From contig NZ_QAOF01000008.1 of NCBI RefSeq assembly GCF_003050745.1, positions 62,001 through 126,000 on the forward strand: a stretch of 64,000 nt of DNA, written 5' to 3'. A program made the position numbers and the translations under genes. This DNA is from Sphingomonas sp. PP-CE-3G-477. Its GTDB lineage: Bacteria; Pseudomonadota; Alphaproteobacteria; Sphingomonadales; Sphingomonadaceae. Positions 16,790 to 25,214 of the stretch are shown here, one piece after another (position 1 is the stretch's first letter; the number at the start of each line of letters is the position of its first letter). A model generated the notes under the pieces. The model had not been told where the DNA came from. It ran no database searches and saw only the letters and a list, made by a program, of their open reading frames with translations.

Positions 16790-18010
16790 CTAGCCGTTCG
16801 CGACGGGGCGCGTGCCCGGCATGGTGGAGGGGGTCAGCATCGTATGATTGCGGTTGGACTGCGAGCCGGGCGCGCTGTTGGCGCCGTCCTGTTTTATGTC
16901 GGCCGGCGCGGTCCAGTGGTTGCCGCTTCCCTTTTCGTCCGCGTCCTTCATTAACGCGCCTTCGACTCGCTCGGACGAATCCTGCGGGCCCTTGCCGCCA
17001 TTGACTCCGGGCATCGCCATGCCGGCGTGCGAGTCCCCCCCGCCTTTGCCGCCGTGCATCATCTGCGACATGCAGACCTTGCCGGGCTGGACGCACTGCT
17101 CGACGACCAGCTTGAACATGTTCGGCTCGACCGCATTGTAATAGCGGACCGGGACCTTCTCGCTCGGCTTCTCCAGCTGGAGATAGCTAGCGCGATTGAG
17201 GCCGCCCCCGCGCTGCTTGACCTGGTTGACCCAGGCCTGGAAGCCCGCGTCGCTGACGCCGTGGAAGCGGAAGCGCATCCCCGAGAAGCCTGCGCCGCTA
17301 TAGTTGGACGAGAAGCCTTCGTAGTTGCCGGGCTTGTTGATCACCGCGTTCAGCGTCGTCTGCATGCCGGGCATCGTGTAGATCATGCCGGCGAGCGCAG
17401 GGATGTAGAACGCATTCATCACCGACGACGAGGTCATCTGGAAACGAATCGGACGATCGACCGGCGCGGCCAGTTCGTTGACCGTGGCGATGCCGTATTC
17501 CGGATAGATGAAGAGCCACTTCCAATCGAGCGCAACGACCTGAACCTCGAGCGGCTTGCCGACGCCGTTCGCCAGCTGCTGCTTGTCGACCAGGTTGCCG
17601 ACCGGCACGTTGTTCGCGAGCGTCGGCGCATCTGGCTTGATCCGACCGAGCGGACGGTACGGATCAAGTAGATGCGTGCTGGTCCAGGTCAGCGCGCCGA
17701 GCGCGATGATGATCAGCAGCGGGATGCCCCAGATCAACAGCTCTAAGCCGACCGAGTGATCCCAGTTGGGCTCGTACTTGGCGGTCTTGTTCGACTGGCG
17801 ATACCGGAACGCGAACAGCAGCGTGAGGCAGATCACCGGCACGATGATCAACAGCATCAGCCCGGTCGCGATCAGCACGAGATCGCGCTGTTGCACTGCG
17901 ATATCGCCCGAGGGCGACATCACGACCCAGTTGCAGCCGCTGGTGAGCAGCGCAAGCGGCAGCACGGCCAGCCATTTTTTCGCGCGGGAAACGGTTTTCT
18001 CAACGATCAT
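16790..18010 (-). CDS. cyoA: Cytochrome o ubiquinol oxidase subunit II
   Basis: A 406-residue lipoprotein subunit. A type II signal peptide ends in the lipobox LLTSGC with lipidated Cys26, two membrane helices follow (about 45-68 and 88-110), and then the cupredoxin domain (about 150-290: VVALDWKWLFIYPEYGIATVNEL). The CuA-ligand motif CxExC is absent, as expected for a quinol oxidase. The protein is longer than the 315 residues of E. coli CyoA because of a tail of roughly 90-100 residues rich in Met, His and Gly (CMSQMMHGGKGGGDSHAGMAMPG) and then Asn/Ser-rich. Shorter Met/His tails are known in CyoA. It heads the seven-gene cyoABCD-SURF1-regBA operon. Confidence 0.96.
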   Translation of the reverse strand: MIVEKTVSRAKKWLAVLPLALLTSGCNWVVMSPSGDIAVQQRDLVLIATGLMLLIIVPVICLTLLFAFRYRQSNKTAKYEPNWDHSVGLELLIWGIPLLIIIALGALTWTSTHLLDPYRPLGRIKPDAPTLANNVPVGNLVDKQQLANGVGKPLEVQVVALDWKWLFIYPEYGIATVNELAAPVDRPIRFQMTSSSVMNAFYIPALAGMIYTMPGMQTTLNAVINKPGNYEGFSSNYSGAGFSGMRFRFHGVSDAGFQAWVNQVKQRGGGLNRASYLQLEKPSEKVPVRYYNAVEPNMFKLVVEQCVQPGKVCMSQMMHGGKGGGDSHAGMAMPGVNGGKGPQDSSERVEGALMKDADEKGSGNHWTAPADIKQDGANSAPGSQSNRNHTMLTPSTMPGTRPVANG

Positions 18011-18046
18011 GCGGATCCCCTACGCCTCGCTTTCGCCGCGCTACAG

Positions 18047-18061
18047 TGGACAATTTGTCCA
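18047..18061. promoter_or_regulatory. Perfect palindrome upstream of cyoA, candidate operator
   Basis: TGGACA-ATT-TGTCCA is a perfect 6-3-6 inverted repeat 36 bases upstream of the cyoA start and about 120 bases upstream of the divergent transporter. Its size and place fit a dimeric repressor or activator site. It does not match FNR, Fur or a simple RegA site, and no regulator gene that would bind it lies nearby. Confidence 0.45.
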
Positions 18062-18183
18062 ATGGGCGCTGCACTGCAACATCGGCATGGCTTTATTGTT
18101 ACCGGGGGTAGCATAGATTGCCCCTGCCCGCATCCGCCAGAACAGCGTATGATGGGTTCGCGCCCTGAAGAGCGAGTTGAAGA

Positions 18184-19515
18184 ATGAGTGCAAACACAGT
18201 CCCCGAGACGAGCTTCGAAGCCGATGCTCGCAGTATCCACAGCGACGGCGAGCACGTCACGCCGGGCGTGATCGCGATCGGCGTGGTGATCGGCCGTACC
18301 TCGGAATTCTTCGACTTCTTCGTCTACGCGATCGCCTCGGTGCTCGTGTTCCCGACGCTGGTGTTCCCGTATGTCGACCGGTTGCAGGGCACGCTCTATT
18401 CGTTCGCAGTGTTCGCGCTGGCGTTCATCGCCCGCCCGATCGGTTCGATCATCTTCATCGCGGTCGATCGCGCCTATGGCCGCAGCGTCAAGCTGACGAT
18501 CTCGCTGTTCCTGCTCGGCACCTCGACGGTCGCGATGGGGTTCATCCCCGGCTATGACCAGGTCGGCAACTGGTCGGTCGCGATCCTCGCGCTGCTGCGT
18601 ATCGGCCAAGGCGTCGCGCTCGGCGGCGCGTGGGATGGTCTCGCCTCGCTGCTGTCGCTGAACTCGCCGGAAAAGCATCGCGGCTGGTACGCGATGCTGC
18701 CGCAGCTTGGGGCGCCGATCGGTCTGCTGGTCGCGAGCGGCCTGTTCGCGTTCTTCGTGGCCGCGCTGCCGACCGAGGATTTCTTCGCTTGGGGCTGGCG
18801 TTATCCGTTCTTCGTAGCGTTCGCGATCAACGTCGTCGCGCTGTTCGCGCGCCTTCGCCTGGTGGTGACGCCCGAATTCGAAGAGATGTATGCCAAGCGC
18901 GAGTTGGAGCCGGCGCCGGTCGTCGAGACCGTGCAGTCGCAGTGGAAGGCGATCTGGCTCGGCTCGTTCGTGCCGCTCGCGAGCTTCGCGCTGTTCCACA
19001 TGGTCACGGTGTTCCCGCTGTCGTGGGTCGTGCTGTTCACGCGTGAATCGGCAGGTCGCTTCCTCGTGGTCGAGGTGATCGGCGCGATCATCGGGATCGG
19101 CGCGATGCTGGTGTCGGGGCTGCTCGCAGACCGGTTCGGACGTCGCACGATGCTGGGCACGATCGCAGTGCTGATCGCGCTGTTCGCGATAGCCGCACCA
19201 TCGCTGCTCGATGGCGGCGAGATCGGCGAGCGCCTGTTCATGGGCATTGGCTTCCTGCTGTTCGGCCTGTCGTTCGGCCAGTCCTCGGGCGCGATCGCGT
19301 CGAGCCTGTCGCCGCAGCACCGCTATACCGGTTCGGCGCTGACGACCGATCTGGCGTGGCTGTTCGGTGCGGGGTTCGCTCCGCTGGCGGCGCTGTTGCT
19401 GACGAGCAAGCTGGGGCTGGCGGCGAGCGGCGCGTACCTGTTCTCAGGCGCCGTGTTCACGCTGATCGCTCTGGGTCTGAACAAGCAGCTCGCCAAGCGC
19501 GACATCGCGCGGTGA
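18184..19515 (+). CDS. MFS transporter of the metabolite:H+ symporter type
   Basis: A 443-residue transporter with twelve predicted membrane helices. The N-terminal EFFDFFVYAIASVLVFPTLVFP and the loop AYGRSVKL are typical of the MHS (ShiA/ProP/KgtP) branch of the major facilitator superfamily, as are GWRYPFFVAF in the middle and LLADRFGRRTML after helix eight. Such proteins import organic acids or osmolytes with protons; the substrate cannot be set. It is divergent from the cyo operon, with 173 bases between, so the TGGACA palindrome could also affect it. It ends before a pair of palindromic repeats. Confidence 0.88.
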   Translation: MSANTVPETSFEADARSIHSDGEHVTPGVIAIGVVIGRTSEFFDFFVYAIASVLVFPTLVFPYVDRLQGTLYSFAVFALAFIARPIGSIIFIAVDRAYGRSVKLTISLFLLGTSTVAMGFIPGYDQVGNWSVAILALLRIGQGVALGGAWDGLASLLSLNSPEKHRGWYAMLPQLGAPIGLLVASGLFAFFVAALPTEDFFAWGWRYPFFVAFAINVVALFARLRLVVTPEFEEMYAKRELEPAPVVETVQSQWKAIWLGSFVPLASFALFHMVTVFPLSWVVLFTRESAGRFLVVEVIGAIIGIGAMLVSGLLADRFGRRTMLGTIAVLIALFAIAAPSLLDGGEIGERLFMGIGFLLFGLSFGQSSGAIASSLSPQHRYTGSALTTDLAWLFGAGFAPLAALLLTSKLGLAASGAYLFSGAVFTLIALGLNKQLAKRDIAR

Positions 19516-19572
19516 TCGTGCGGGGCTGACGGACGAAGCGATCGACTCCGTCCGAACGATTGGCACCATGAG

Positions 19573-19680
19573 CACCACCCCGGCGAAGGCCGGGGCCCAA
19601 TTGGCAAGGCTACGGTAACGGACCGCTGCCCCTAGTTAGCACCGTCCCCCAATTGGGCCCCGGCCTTCGCCGGGGTGGTA
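19573..19680. repeat. Paired intergenic palindrome, family A
   Basis: Two copies of a 31-32 base arm (19573-19604 and, inverted, 19649-19680) match at essentially every base. Each arm holds its own small palindrome, CCCCGGCGAAGGCCGGGG, followed by CCAATTGG-type ends. They flank a 44-base spacer, a REPIN-like layout. The element lies between two convergent transporter genes. Confidence 0.85.
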
Positions 19681-19734
19681 GCGATTGGGATATCTCTAAG
19701 CCTCTCCAGAACCGTCGCCCCCCCCAAAAAACGT

Positions 19735-19820
19735 CGCCCCAGCGAAAGCTGGGGTATCACCGTTGGCGGACGCTGCGACCCGGAACGGGGAGATCCCAGC
19801 TTTCGCTGGATGACGGTGAG
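19735..19820. repeat. Second paired palindrome, diverged family A
   Basis: Arms at about 19735-19762 (CCCCAGCGAAAGCTGGGG, then TATCACCG) and inverted at about 19792-19820 (CCCAGCTTTCGCTGG, then ATGACGGTGAG) form another doublet next to the first. The core is AT-richer than the main family. Together the two elements fill the 310-base gap between convergent genes. Confidence 0.7.
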
Positions 19821-19825
19821 GGTAG

Positions 19826-20986
19826 TCAGACCCGTCGGCGGTCGATCGCCCAAGAGACCGCCCAAATCGCGAACCCGCCAAGCGCGAGCGCGGTCCCGAC
19901 CCAGCCAGTCGACGGCAACCCATATCCGCCCGCAATCGCCAGCCCGCCAAGCCAGGGGCCCAGCGCGTTGGCGGTATTGAACGCGGAATGGTTGAGCGCC
20001 GCCGCCAATGTCTGCGCCTCCTCCGCGACGTCCATCAGTCGCGTCTGGAGGATCGTCGACAACCCGCCGCCGCAGCCGATCAACACCACCACCGGCAGCA
20101 TCGCCCACAGATGCGGCGTCGCCGGCGCGTAAAGCGCGAGCGCGCCTGCCCCGAACAGCAACGTGATTCCCGCCGCCGGCATCAGCGCCACGTCCGCCGC
20201 CTTCGCGCAGACCAAAGTGCCGATCGTCATGCCGACGCCGAACAGCGCAAACGCCACGGGCGTGAACGCAGACGATACGCCCGTCACTTCGGTCAACGTC
20301 GAGGCGAGATAGGTGTAGACGCAGAAAATCCCGCCGAACCCGACCGCGCCGATCGCAAGCGTCAGCCACACCTGCCCGTTACGCAGTGCCGCGAGTTCGC
20401 CCAGCGGGCTCGCATCCTTGGCAGGGCGAAGTACCGGCGCGAACCGTAACAGCATCGCCACCGTCGCGGCCGCGATGATCGCGACGATCCCGAAACCCCA
20501 GCGCCAACCAAACCACTGGCCGATACCATTCGCCAGCGGCACGCCCGCGATCGTCGCGATCGTCAGCCCGAGCATCATCCGCGACACCGCCCGCGACCGC
20601 TTCTCGCGCGGCACCATCGACGCCGCGACAAGCGATCCGACGCCGAAATACGCGCCATGCGGCAGTCCGCTCAGGAACCGGGCCAGCAGCATCAGATGAT
20701 AGGTCGGCGCGAGTGCGGACAGGCCGTTGGCGATCCCGAGAAACGTCATCAACCCGATCAGCAGCACCCGCCGCTCGATCTTCGCCGCCAGCACCGCGAT
20801 CGTCGGCGCGCCGACGACCACGCCCAGCGCATAGGCGCTGATGACATGCCCCGCGGTCGGCTCGTCGATCCCGAGCCCGCGCGCGAACTGCGGCAACAGG
20901 CTCATCGCCGCGAACTCGGTGGTGCCGATCGCGAACCCGCCGACGGCGAGCGCGAGCAGCGCCATGCGCGTATCGACAGGTTTCAT
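19826..20986 (-). CDS. MFS transporter, AraJ/DHA1-like
   Basis: A 386-residue protein with twelve membrane helices of the DHA1 drug or sugar efflux branch. Hallmarks are the start ALAVGGFAIGTTEFAAMSLLP, LIGLMTFLGIANGLSALAPTYHLMLLARFLSGLPHGAYFGVGSL for helices two to four, and the loop after helix five. E. coli AraJ and YdhP share this pattern. It probably exports a small molecule; the substrate is unknown. It lies 63 bases from a flavin reductase gene on the same strand and may share its transcript. Confidence 0.9.
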   Translation of the reverse strand: MKPVDTRMALLALAVGGFAIGTTEFAAMSLLPQFARGLGIDEPTAGHVISAYALGVVVGAPTIAVLAAKIERRVLLIGLMTFLGIANGLSALAPTYHLMLLARFLSGLPHGAYFGVGSLVAASMVPREKRSRAVSRMMLGLTIATIAGVPLANGIGQWFGWRWGFGIVAIIAAATVAMLLRFAPVLRPAKDASPLGELAALRNGQVWLTLAIGAVGFGGIFCVYTYLASTLTEVTGVSSAFTPVAFALFGVGMTIGTLVCAKAADVALMPAAGITLLFGAGALALYAPATPHLWAMLPVVVLIGCGGGLSTILQTRLMDVAEEAQTLAAALNHSAFNTANALGPWLGGLAIAGGYGLPSTGWVGTALALGGFAIWAVSWAIDRRRV

Positions 20987-21049
20987 GCAGTATCGCTTTC
21001 GTAAAGTCAGTGCCGTCGCGACATGCTGCGCCGCACCATATACGCCCTA

Positions 21050-21667
21050 TCAGCCTGGGCGACGCATTTTGAACAAGGAATCCTCCGTGATCGTAAAGTA
21101 ATCCGCGGGGCCGCCGCCACGCAGGATCGGTCGCGCACGCGCGGTCTGGTAGACTCCGTCCTCCAGCATCGCGGAGTCGATGTGGATCGCGACCGCCTCG
21201 CCCAGCACCAGCCACTGGTCGAGTTCGCGGCCTTCCTTGGTTTCCAGACGGATGAGTTGCGTAAGCTTGCACTCGAACTGCGCGCGCGACGCCGCGACAC
21301 GCGCCGGTTTCACCTTTGTCGACGCGGCCATATCGAGCTGGGCGAGCGCGAACTCGTCGACGTCGGCGGCGACGTTCGCGGCAGTCGTATTCATCGCCTC
21401 GCCGAGATCGCGCGATACCAGGTTCCAGACGAACTCGCCGGTCGCCTCGATATTGGCGACGCTGTCCTTCCAGCCCATCGACGAGAAGCCGATGATCGGC
21501 GGATTGTAGTTGAACAGGTTGAAGAAACTGTACGGCGCGAGGTTCGCCACGCCGTCTGCGGACACAGTGCTGACCCAGCCGATCGGCCGCGGCGCGACGA
21601 TCGCGTTCAGCGGATCGTGCGGGAGGCGATGGCCGTTCGTGGGCTCGTAAGAATGCCATTCGGTCAT
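21050..21667 (-). CDS. Flavin reductase-like domain protein
   Basis: A 205-residue protein of the flavin reductase-like FMN-binding split-barrel family. The N terminus has NAIVAPRPIGWVSTVSADG-type sequence, then NLAPYSFFNLFNYNPPIIGFSS, which lines the FMN site. The late part VLGEAVAIHIDSAML is also typical. Members bind FMN and either reduce it for a monooxygenase or catalyse unknown redox steps. Fifty bases separate it from the divergent cytochrome b gene and 63 from the downstream transporter. Partner unknown. Confidence 0.9.
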   Translation of the reverse strand: MTEWHSYEPTNGHRLPHDPLNAIVAPRPIGWVSTVSADGVANLAPYSFFNLFNYNPPIIGFSSMGWKDSVANIEATGEFVWNLVSRDLGEAMNTTAANVAADVDEFALAQLDMAASTKVKPARVAASRAQFECKLTQLIRLETKEGRELDQWLVLGEAVAIHIDSAMLEDGVYQTARARPILRGGGPADYFTITEDSLFKMRRPG

Positions 21668-21718
21668 ACATGTATTCCTGCTAAGTCACTGTCTGACTGC
21701 CTATAGCGAAGGTCGAGC

Positions 21719-22489
21719 ATGAACGATCCCACTGCCCTCCCCGTCAGCACCCCCGTCAGCCCCCCGGTCATCAAGCGCCACCGGCTGGCGACGCGCGTCT
21801 GGCACTGGGTGACAGTGGTGACGATGTTCATCATGATCGGTAGCGGGATCGGCATCCTGAAGGCGCATCCGCGGCTGTATTGGGGACGGTACGGCGCGAA
21901 TTTCGATACCGCGTGGACGACGCTCGACCAGTGGCCGAGCTGGCTGGTGTCGCTACTCAACCTGCTGACGATCCCGACGAGCTATAATCTGGCGCTGTCG
22001 CGGCGCTGGCATCTGCTGTTCGCGCTGGTGCTCGCCTTCGCGCTGCTCGGGTTCATGATCGTCAGCCTGATCAACAAGCATTTCCAGCGCGATCTTCGCG
22101 TGCGTGCCGCCGAGCTTTCGCCGCGCGAAGTGGTGCATGACGTGAAGGAGCATCTCGCGTTCCGCTTTCACGACCCCAAGAAGCCGGGCGCGTACAACAT
22201 CCTTCAGAAGCTGTCCTATGTGGTGACGATCTTTGTCCTGATCCCAGTGATGATCCTGACCGGATTGACGATGTCGCCGGGGATGGATGCGGCTTGGCCG
22301 TGGCTGCTCGAGGTGTTCGGCGGGCGGCAGTCGGCGCGGTCGATCCACTTCATCGCCGCCACCGGGCTGGTGCTGTTCATCATCGCGCATCTGGCGCTGG
22401 TGATCCTTGCGGGGACCTGGAACGAGGTGCGGTCGATGATCACCGGGCGTTGGAAAATACCCGCCCACCCGTCGGAGGACGTCGCATGA
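21719..22489 (+). CDS. Membrane cytochrome b partner of a YedY-like enzyme
   Basis: A 256-residue membrane protein with four to five helices and paired histidines suited to haem b (TRVWHWVTVVTMFIMIGSG, RRWHLLFALVLAF, SIHFIAATGLVLFIIAHLALV). It resembles the cytochrome b/b6-like proteins of thiosulfate reductase, formate dehydrogenase and YedZ-type systems. The following gene, a molybdopterin oxidoreductase, starts inside its stop codon (ATGA), so the two are coupled. The likely role is electron transfer between the quinone pool and the periplasmic molybdoenzyme. It differs from E. coli YedZ in size and sequence, so the gene symbol is left blank. Confidence 0.88.
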   Translation: MNDPTALPVSTPVSPPVIKRHRLATRVWHWVTVVTMFIMIGSGIGILKAHPRLYWGRYGANFDTAWTTLDQWPSWLVSLLNLLTIPTSYNLALSRRWHLLFALVLAFALLGFMIVSLINKHFQRDLRVRAAELSPREVVHDVKEHLAFRFHDPKKPGAYNILQKLSYVVTIFVLIPVMILTGLTMSPGMDAAWPWLLEVFGGRQSARSIHFIAATGLVLFIIAHLALVILAGTWNEVRSMITGRWKIPAHPSEDVA

Positions 22490-23247
22490 GTTCGCTGATC
22501 ACCCGCCGTTCGCTCGTCATGGGCGCGACCATCGGTGCCGGCGCGCTGCTGGCCGGCTGCGACAAGATCGCCGCGAACCCCGAGGCGCGGAAGATCCTGT
22601 TCATGGGCGAGGACATGAACCGCGGGCTGCAGCGCGCGCTGAGCAACCGCAACGCGCTCGCGCCCGAGTTCAGCCCTGCGCAGATGTCGCCGATCTTCCG
22701 CTCGAATGGCACGAGCAATCCGGGGACCGCGGATTATACCGCGATGGTCGTCAACAACTTCGCGGATTACCGGCTGAAGGTCGGCGGGCTGGTCGATAAC
22801 CCGTTGTCGGTGTCGCTCCCGCAACTCCGCCAGATGCCGTCGCGGGCACAGATCACGCGGCACGACTGTGTCGAGGGCTGGAGCGCGATCGGCAAGTGGC
22901 AGGGGCCGAAGCTTGGCGCACTGCTCGACGCCGCCGGGTTGCAGAAGTCCGCACGCTACATCGTCTTCACCTGTGCCGACCTGTACAACGGCGCAAACTA
23001 TTACGAGTCGGTCGATCTGGTCGACGCATTCCACCCGCAGACGATCCTCGCCTGGGCGCTCAACGATCAGGTGCTCGACGTCGCGCACGGCGCGCCCGTC
23101 CGGCTGCGCGTCGAACGGCAGCTCGGCTACAAGAACGCCAAATACGTCATGGCGATCGACGCGGTCGCCAGCCTCGCCGGGATCGGCAAGGGCAAGGGCG
23201 GCTATTGGGAAGATAACGTGGATTACGACTGGTACGCCGGAATCTGA
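22486..23247 (+). CDS. YedY-like molybdopterin-dependent oxidoreductase
   Basis: A 253-residue protein started at the ATG that overlaps the cytochrome b stop. It has a twin-arginine signal (ITRRSLVMGATIGAGALLAGC) that ends in a lipobox-like LAGC, so it may be exported folded and then lipidated. The rest is the sulfite oxidase-type molybdopterin fold. The molybdenum-binding cysteine is in TRHDCVEGWSAIGKWQG. Related MsrP (YedY) reduces methionine sulfoxide in periplasmic proteins; this one lacks obvious hints to its substrate. The enzyme probably takes electrons from the preceding cytochrome b. Confidence 0.9.
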   Translation: MSSLITRRSLVMGATIGAGALLAGCDKIAANPEARKILFMGEDMNRGLQRALSNRNALAPEFSPAQMSPIFRSNGTSNPGTADYTAMVVNNFADYRLKVGGLVDNPLSVSLPQLRQMPSRAQITRHDCVEGWSAIGKWQGPKLGALLDAAGLQKSARYIVFTCADLYNGANYYESVDLVDAFHPQTILAWALNDQVLDVAHGAPVRLRVERQLGYKNAKYVMAIDAVASLAGIGKGKGGYWEDNVDYDWYAGI

Positions 23248-23297
23248 TCGGCCGCCGGGGGTAGCGCAATTCCGTACCAGTCATTAGCTAACGCGGC

Positions 23298-24524
23298 ATG
23301 GCACTTTTCGATCGTTTCCTGGCCCGGCAGGTTAAAACCGGCGAACTCACGCTCATCCACGTCGACGGCACGACCAAGCATTTCGGCAAGCCCGACCCCG
23401 CCTACAACCCGGTCACGATCCGGCTGACCCAGCCCGGCGTCGCCGGCGCGATCGTCCGCCACCCGGCGCTTGGCGCGGCAGAGGCGTTCATGGACGGGCG
23501 CCTTGTGATCGAGCGCGGCGACATCCGTGATCTCATCAATCTGCTCAAGGGCAACAGTCCGTGGGAGCGTGGCGGCGGGCTCAATCCCTCGCTGCCGATC
23601 AAGCTGCTCGGCAAGGTCGTGCACCGCGTCGACCGCGTGAACATGGCGCGCCGGTCGAAGAAGAACGTCGCGCATCACTACGACCTGTCGGATCGGCTGT
23701 ACGACCTGTTCCTCGACGCGGATCGGCAATATTCCTGCGCGTACTTCACCGACGCGGGCAACAGCCTGGAGCAGGCACAGGACGACAAGAAGGCGCACAT
23801 CGCCGCCAAGCTTGCGATCCAGCCGGGCATGCGCGTGCTCGACATCGGCTGCGGCTGGGGTGGCATGGCGCTGTACCTGCACGCGAAGACCGGTGCCGAA
23901 GTGCTGGGCGTGACGCTGAGCGAGGAGCAGTTGAAGGTCGCGCGGCGTCGCGCCGAGGAAGCCGGGGTCGCCGACAAGGTGAAGTTCGAGCTGATCGACT
24001 ATCGCGCGCTGAACGGGACATTCGACCGGATCGTCTCGGTCGGGATGTTCGAGCATGTCGGCCCGGCGCACTACAAGGCGTTCTTCCGCAAGTGCCACGA
24101 CCTGCTGACGGAAGACGGCGTGATGCTGCTCCACACGATCGGCCGGATGGGCGGTCCGGGCGTCACCGACACCTTCACGACCAAGTACATCTTCCCGGGC
24201 GGCTATAATCCGGCGCTGTCGGAGATCGTGAAGGGGTATGAGGGGCTGAAGTTCTTCCCGACCGATATCGAGGTGCTGCGCGTGCATTATGCGCTGACGA
24301 TCGACCTCTGGTACGACCGGACGGTGGCCGCGAAGGACGCGATCGTCGCGTTGTACGACGAACGGTTCTACCGGATGTGGACGTTCTATCTCGCGGGCGC
24401 CGCGGCGGCGTTCCGGACCGGGGGGATGGTCAATTACCAGATCCAGCTGTCGAAGAGCCGGATGACACTGCCGCTGACGCGCGATTATATGATCGAGGGT
24501 GAGCGGGCTTTGCGCGAAGGCTGA
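23298..24524 (+). CDS. cfa: Cyclopropane-fatty-acyl-phospholipid synthase
   Basis: A 408-residue S-adenosylmethionine-dependent methyltransferase that adds a methylene bridge to unsaturated acyl chains of membrane phospholipids. The SAM-binding motif is VLDIGCGWGGMALYLH (about residues 178-193). HHYDLSDRLYDLFLD (about 127-141), the following YSCAYF and the late DLWYDRTVAAKDAI are family signatures. A lipid-binding N-terminal domain precedes the catalytic one. It begins 50 bases after the molybdoenzyme gene and ends before a convergent EF-hand gene. Confidence 0.93.
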   Translation: MALFDRFLARQVKTGELTLIHVDGTTKHFGKPDPAYNPVTIRLTQPGVAGAIVRHPALGAAEAFMDGRLVIERGDIRDLINLLKGNSPWERGGGLNPSLPIKLLGKVVHRVDRVNMARRSKKNVAHHYDLSDRLYDLFLDADRQYSCAYFTDAGNSLEQAQDDKKAHIAAKLAIQPGMRVLDIGCGWGGMALYLHAKTGAEVLGVTLSEEQLKVARRRAEEAGVADKVKFELIDYRALNGTFDRIVSVGMFEHVGPAHYKAFFRKCHDLLTEDGVMLLHTIGRMGGPGVTDTFTTKYIFPGGYNPALSEIVKGYEGLKFFPTDIEVLRVHYALTIDLWYDRTVAAKDAIVALYDERFYRMWTFYLAGAAAAFRTGGMVNYQIQLSKSRMTLPLTRDYMIEGERALREG

Positions 24525-24589
24525 CCCGCTCTCGCACCGTCCCCTGTACAAGTCGGGCTTGGCGCAGGACACCGCCCGTCAACCTCCGT

Positions 24590-24666
24590 GTTCCCCCGCG
24601 GAGGCGGTGGCCCAGGACCAAGCAGGGATACGGTACTTAGCTGGGCTCCCGCGTCCGCGGGAGAAC
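24590..24666. repeat. Paired intergenic palindrome, family B
   Basis: Inverted arms of about 26 bases (24590-24615 and 24641-24666) carry CCCGCGGAGGCG / CGCGTCCGCGGG cores ending in GGCCCAG/CTGGGC. A short spacer lies between them. The element is in the convergent gap between cfa and the EF-hand gene. Confidence 0.8.
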
Positions 24667-24687
24667 AACGGTATTAGGCGAATGGAC

Positions 24688-25080
24688 TTAGCGCGGGCCC
24701 TGCACGTCGGCCTTCGCCGCGGCGCGCTCGTCGCCGCCGATCTTGCCGTCCTTGTTCGCATCGTATTTTGCGAACGTCGCCGCGAGCAGCGCCTGCGCCT
24801 CGGCCTGCGTGACCTTGCCGTCCTTGTTCTTGTCCGCGCTCGTGAACCACAGGTCCGCGAGACGCTTGGCGTGAACGGGATCCGGACGGCCCTGACCGCC
24901 GACCTTCATGTTGCCGATCCGCGCCTGCACTTCCGCGCGCGTGAGGACGCCGTCCTTGTTGGTATCCGACGCGGCGAACTCGGCCTTGAACTTGGCCGAG
25001 GCAGATGCGCGCGTTTCCTGCGCGAGCGCCGGAGTCGCAAGGCCGGCGAGGACGAGAAGGGTGAGGCTTTGGCGTAGCAC
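24688..25080 (-). CDS. Secreted EF-hand calcium-binding protein
   Basis: I start it at the GTG that opens a signal peptide (MLRQSLTLLVLAGLATPALAQ); a CTGGAG ribosome binding site lies upstream. The product is 130 residues. Three EF-hand loops are visible: DTNKDGVLTRAE, DKNKDGKVTQAE and DANKDGKIGGDE, each with the Asp/Asn/Asp-Gly ligands and a closing Glu. The mature protein should bind calcium in the periplasm. No partner is suggested by the neighbours: cfa converges from one side, and argG diverges from the other. Confidence 0.88.
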   Translation of the reverse strand: MLRQSLTLLVLAGLATPALAQETRASASAKFKAEFAASDTNKDGVLTRAEVQARIGNMKVGGQGRPDPVHAKRLADLWFTSADKNKDGKVTQAEAQALLAATFAKYDANKDGKIGGDERAAAKADVQGPR

Positions 25081-25214
25081 GGTGCAGTAACTCCAGAGGA
25101 TGCGCGGCGCAGATAGACCGGTTCGGTTGTACGCGCCATTAACGCGCGTGGTTGCATGGCGCGCGCCCAGCGCATAGGGGCGCCGCATTGGATATTGCCC
25201 AAAGGATTCTGCCC

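Noticed and set aside
14759..16954. A plus-strand open frame of more than 700 codons across cyoB
   Set aside because: It is the antisense image of cyoB and cyoC in GC-rich DNA, made of Arg/His/Asp/Glu-rich sequence with no domains. The minus-strand genes have full family motifs.
18007..19320. A minus-strand frame of about 440 codons opposite the MFS transporter
   Set aside because: Shadow of the transporter gene: highly charged and Arg/Gln-rich, with no ribosome binding site and no motifs.
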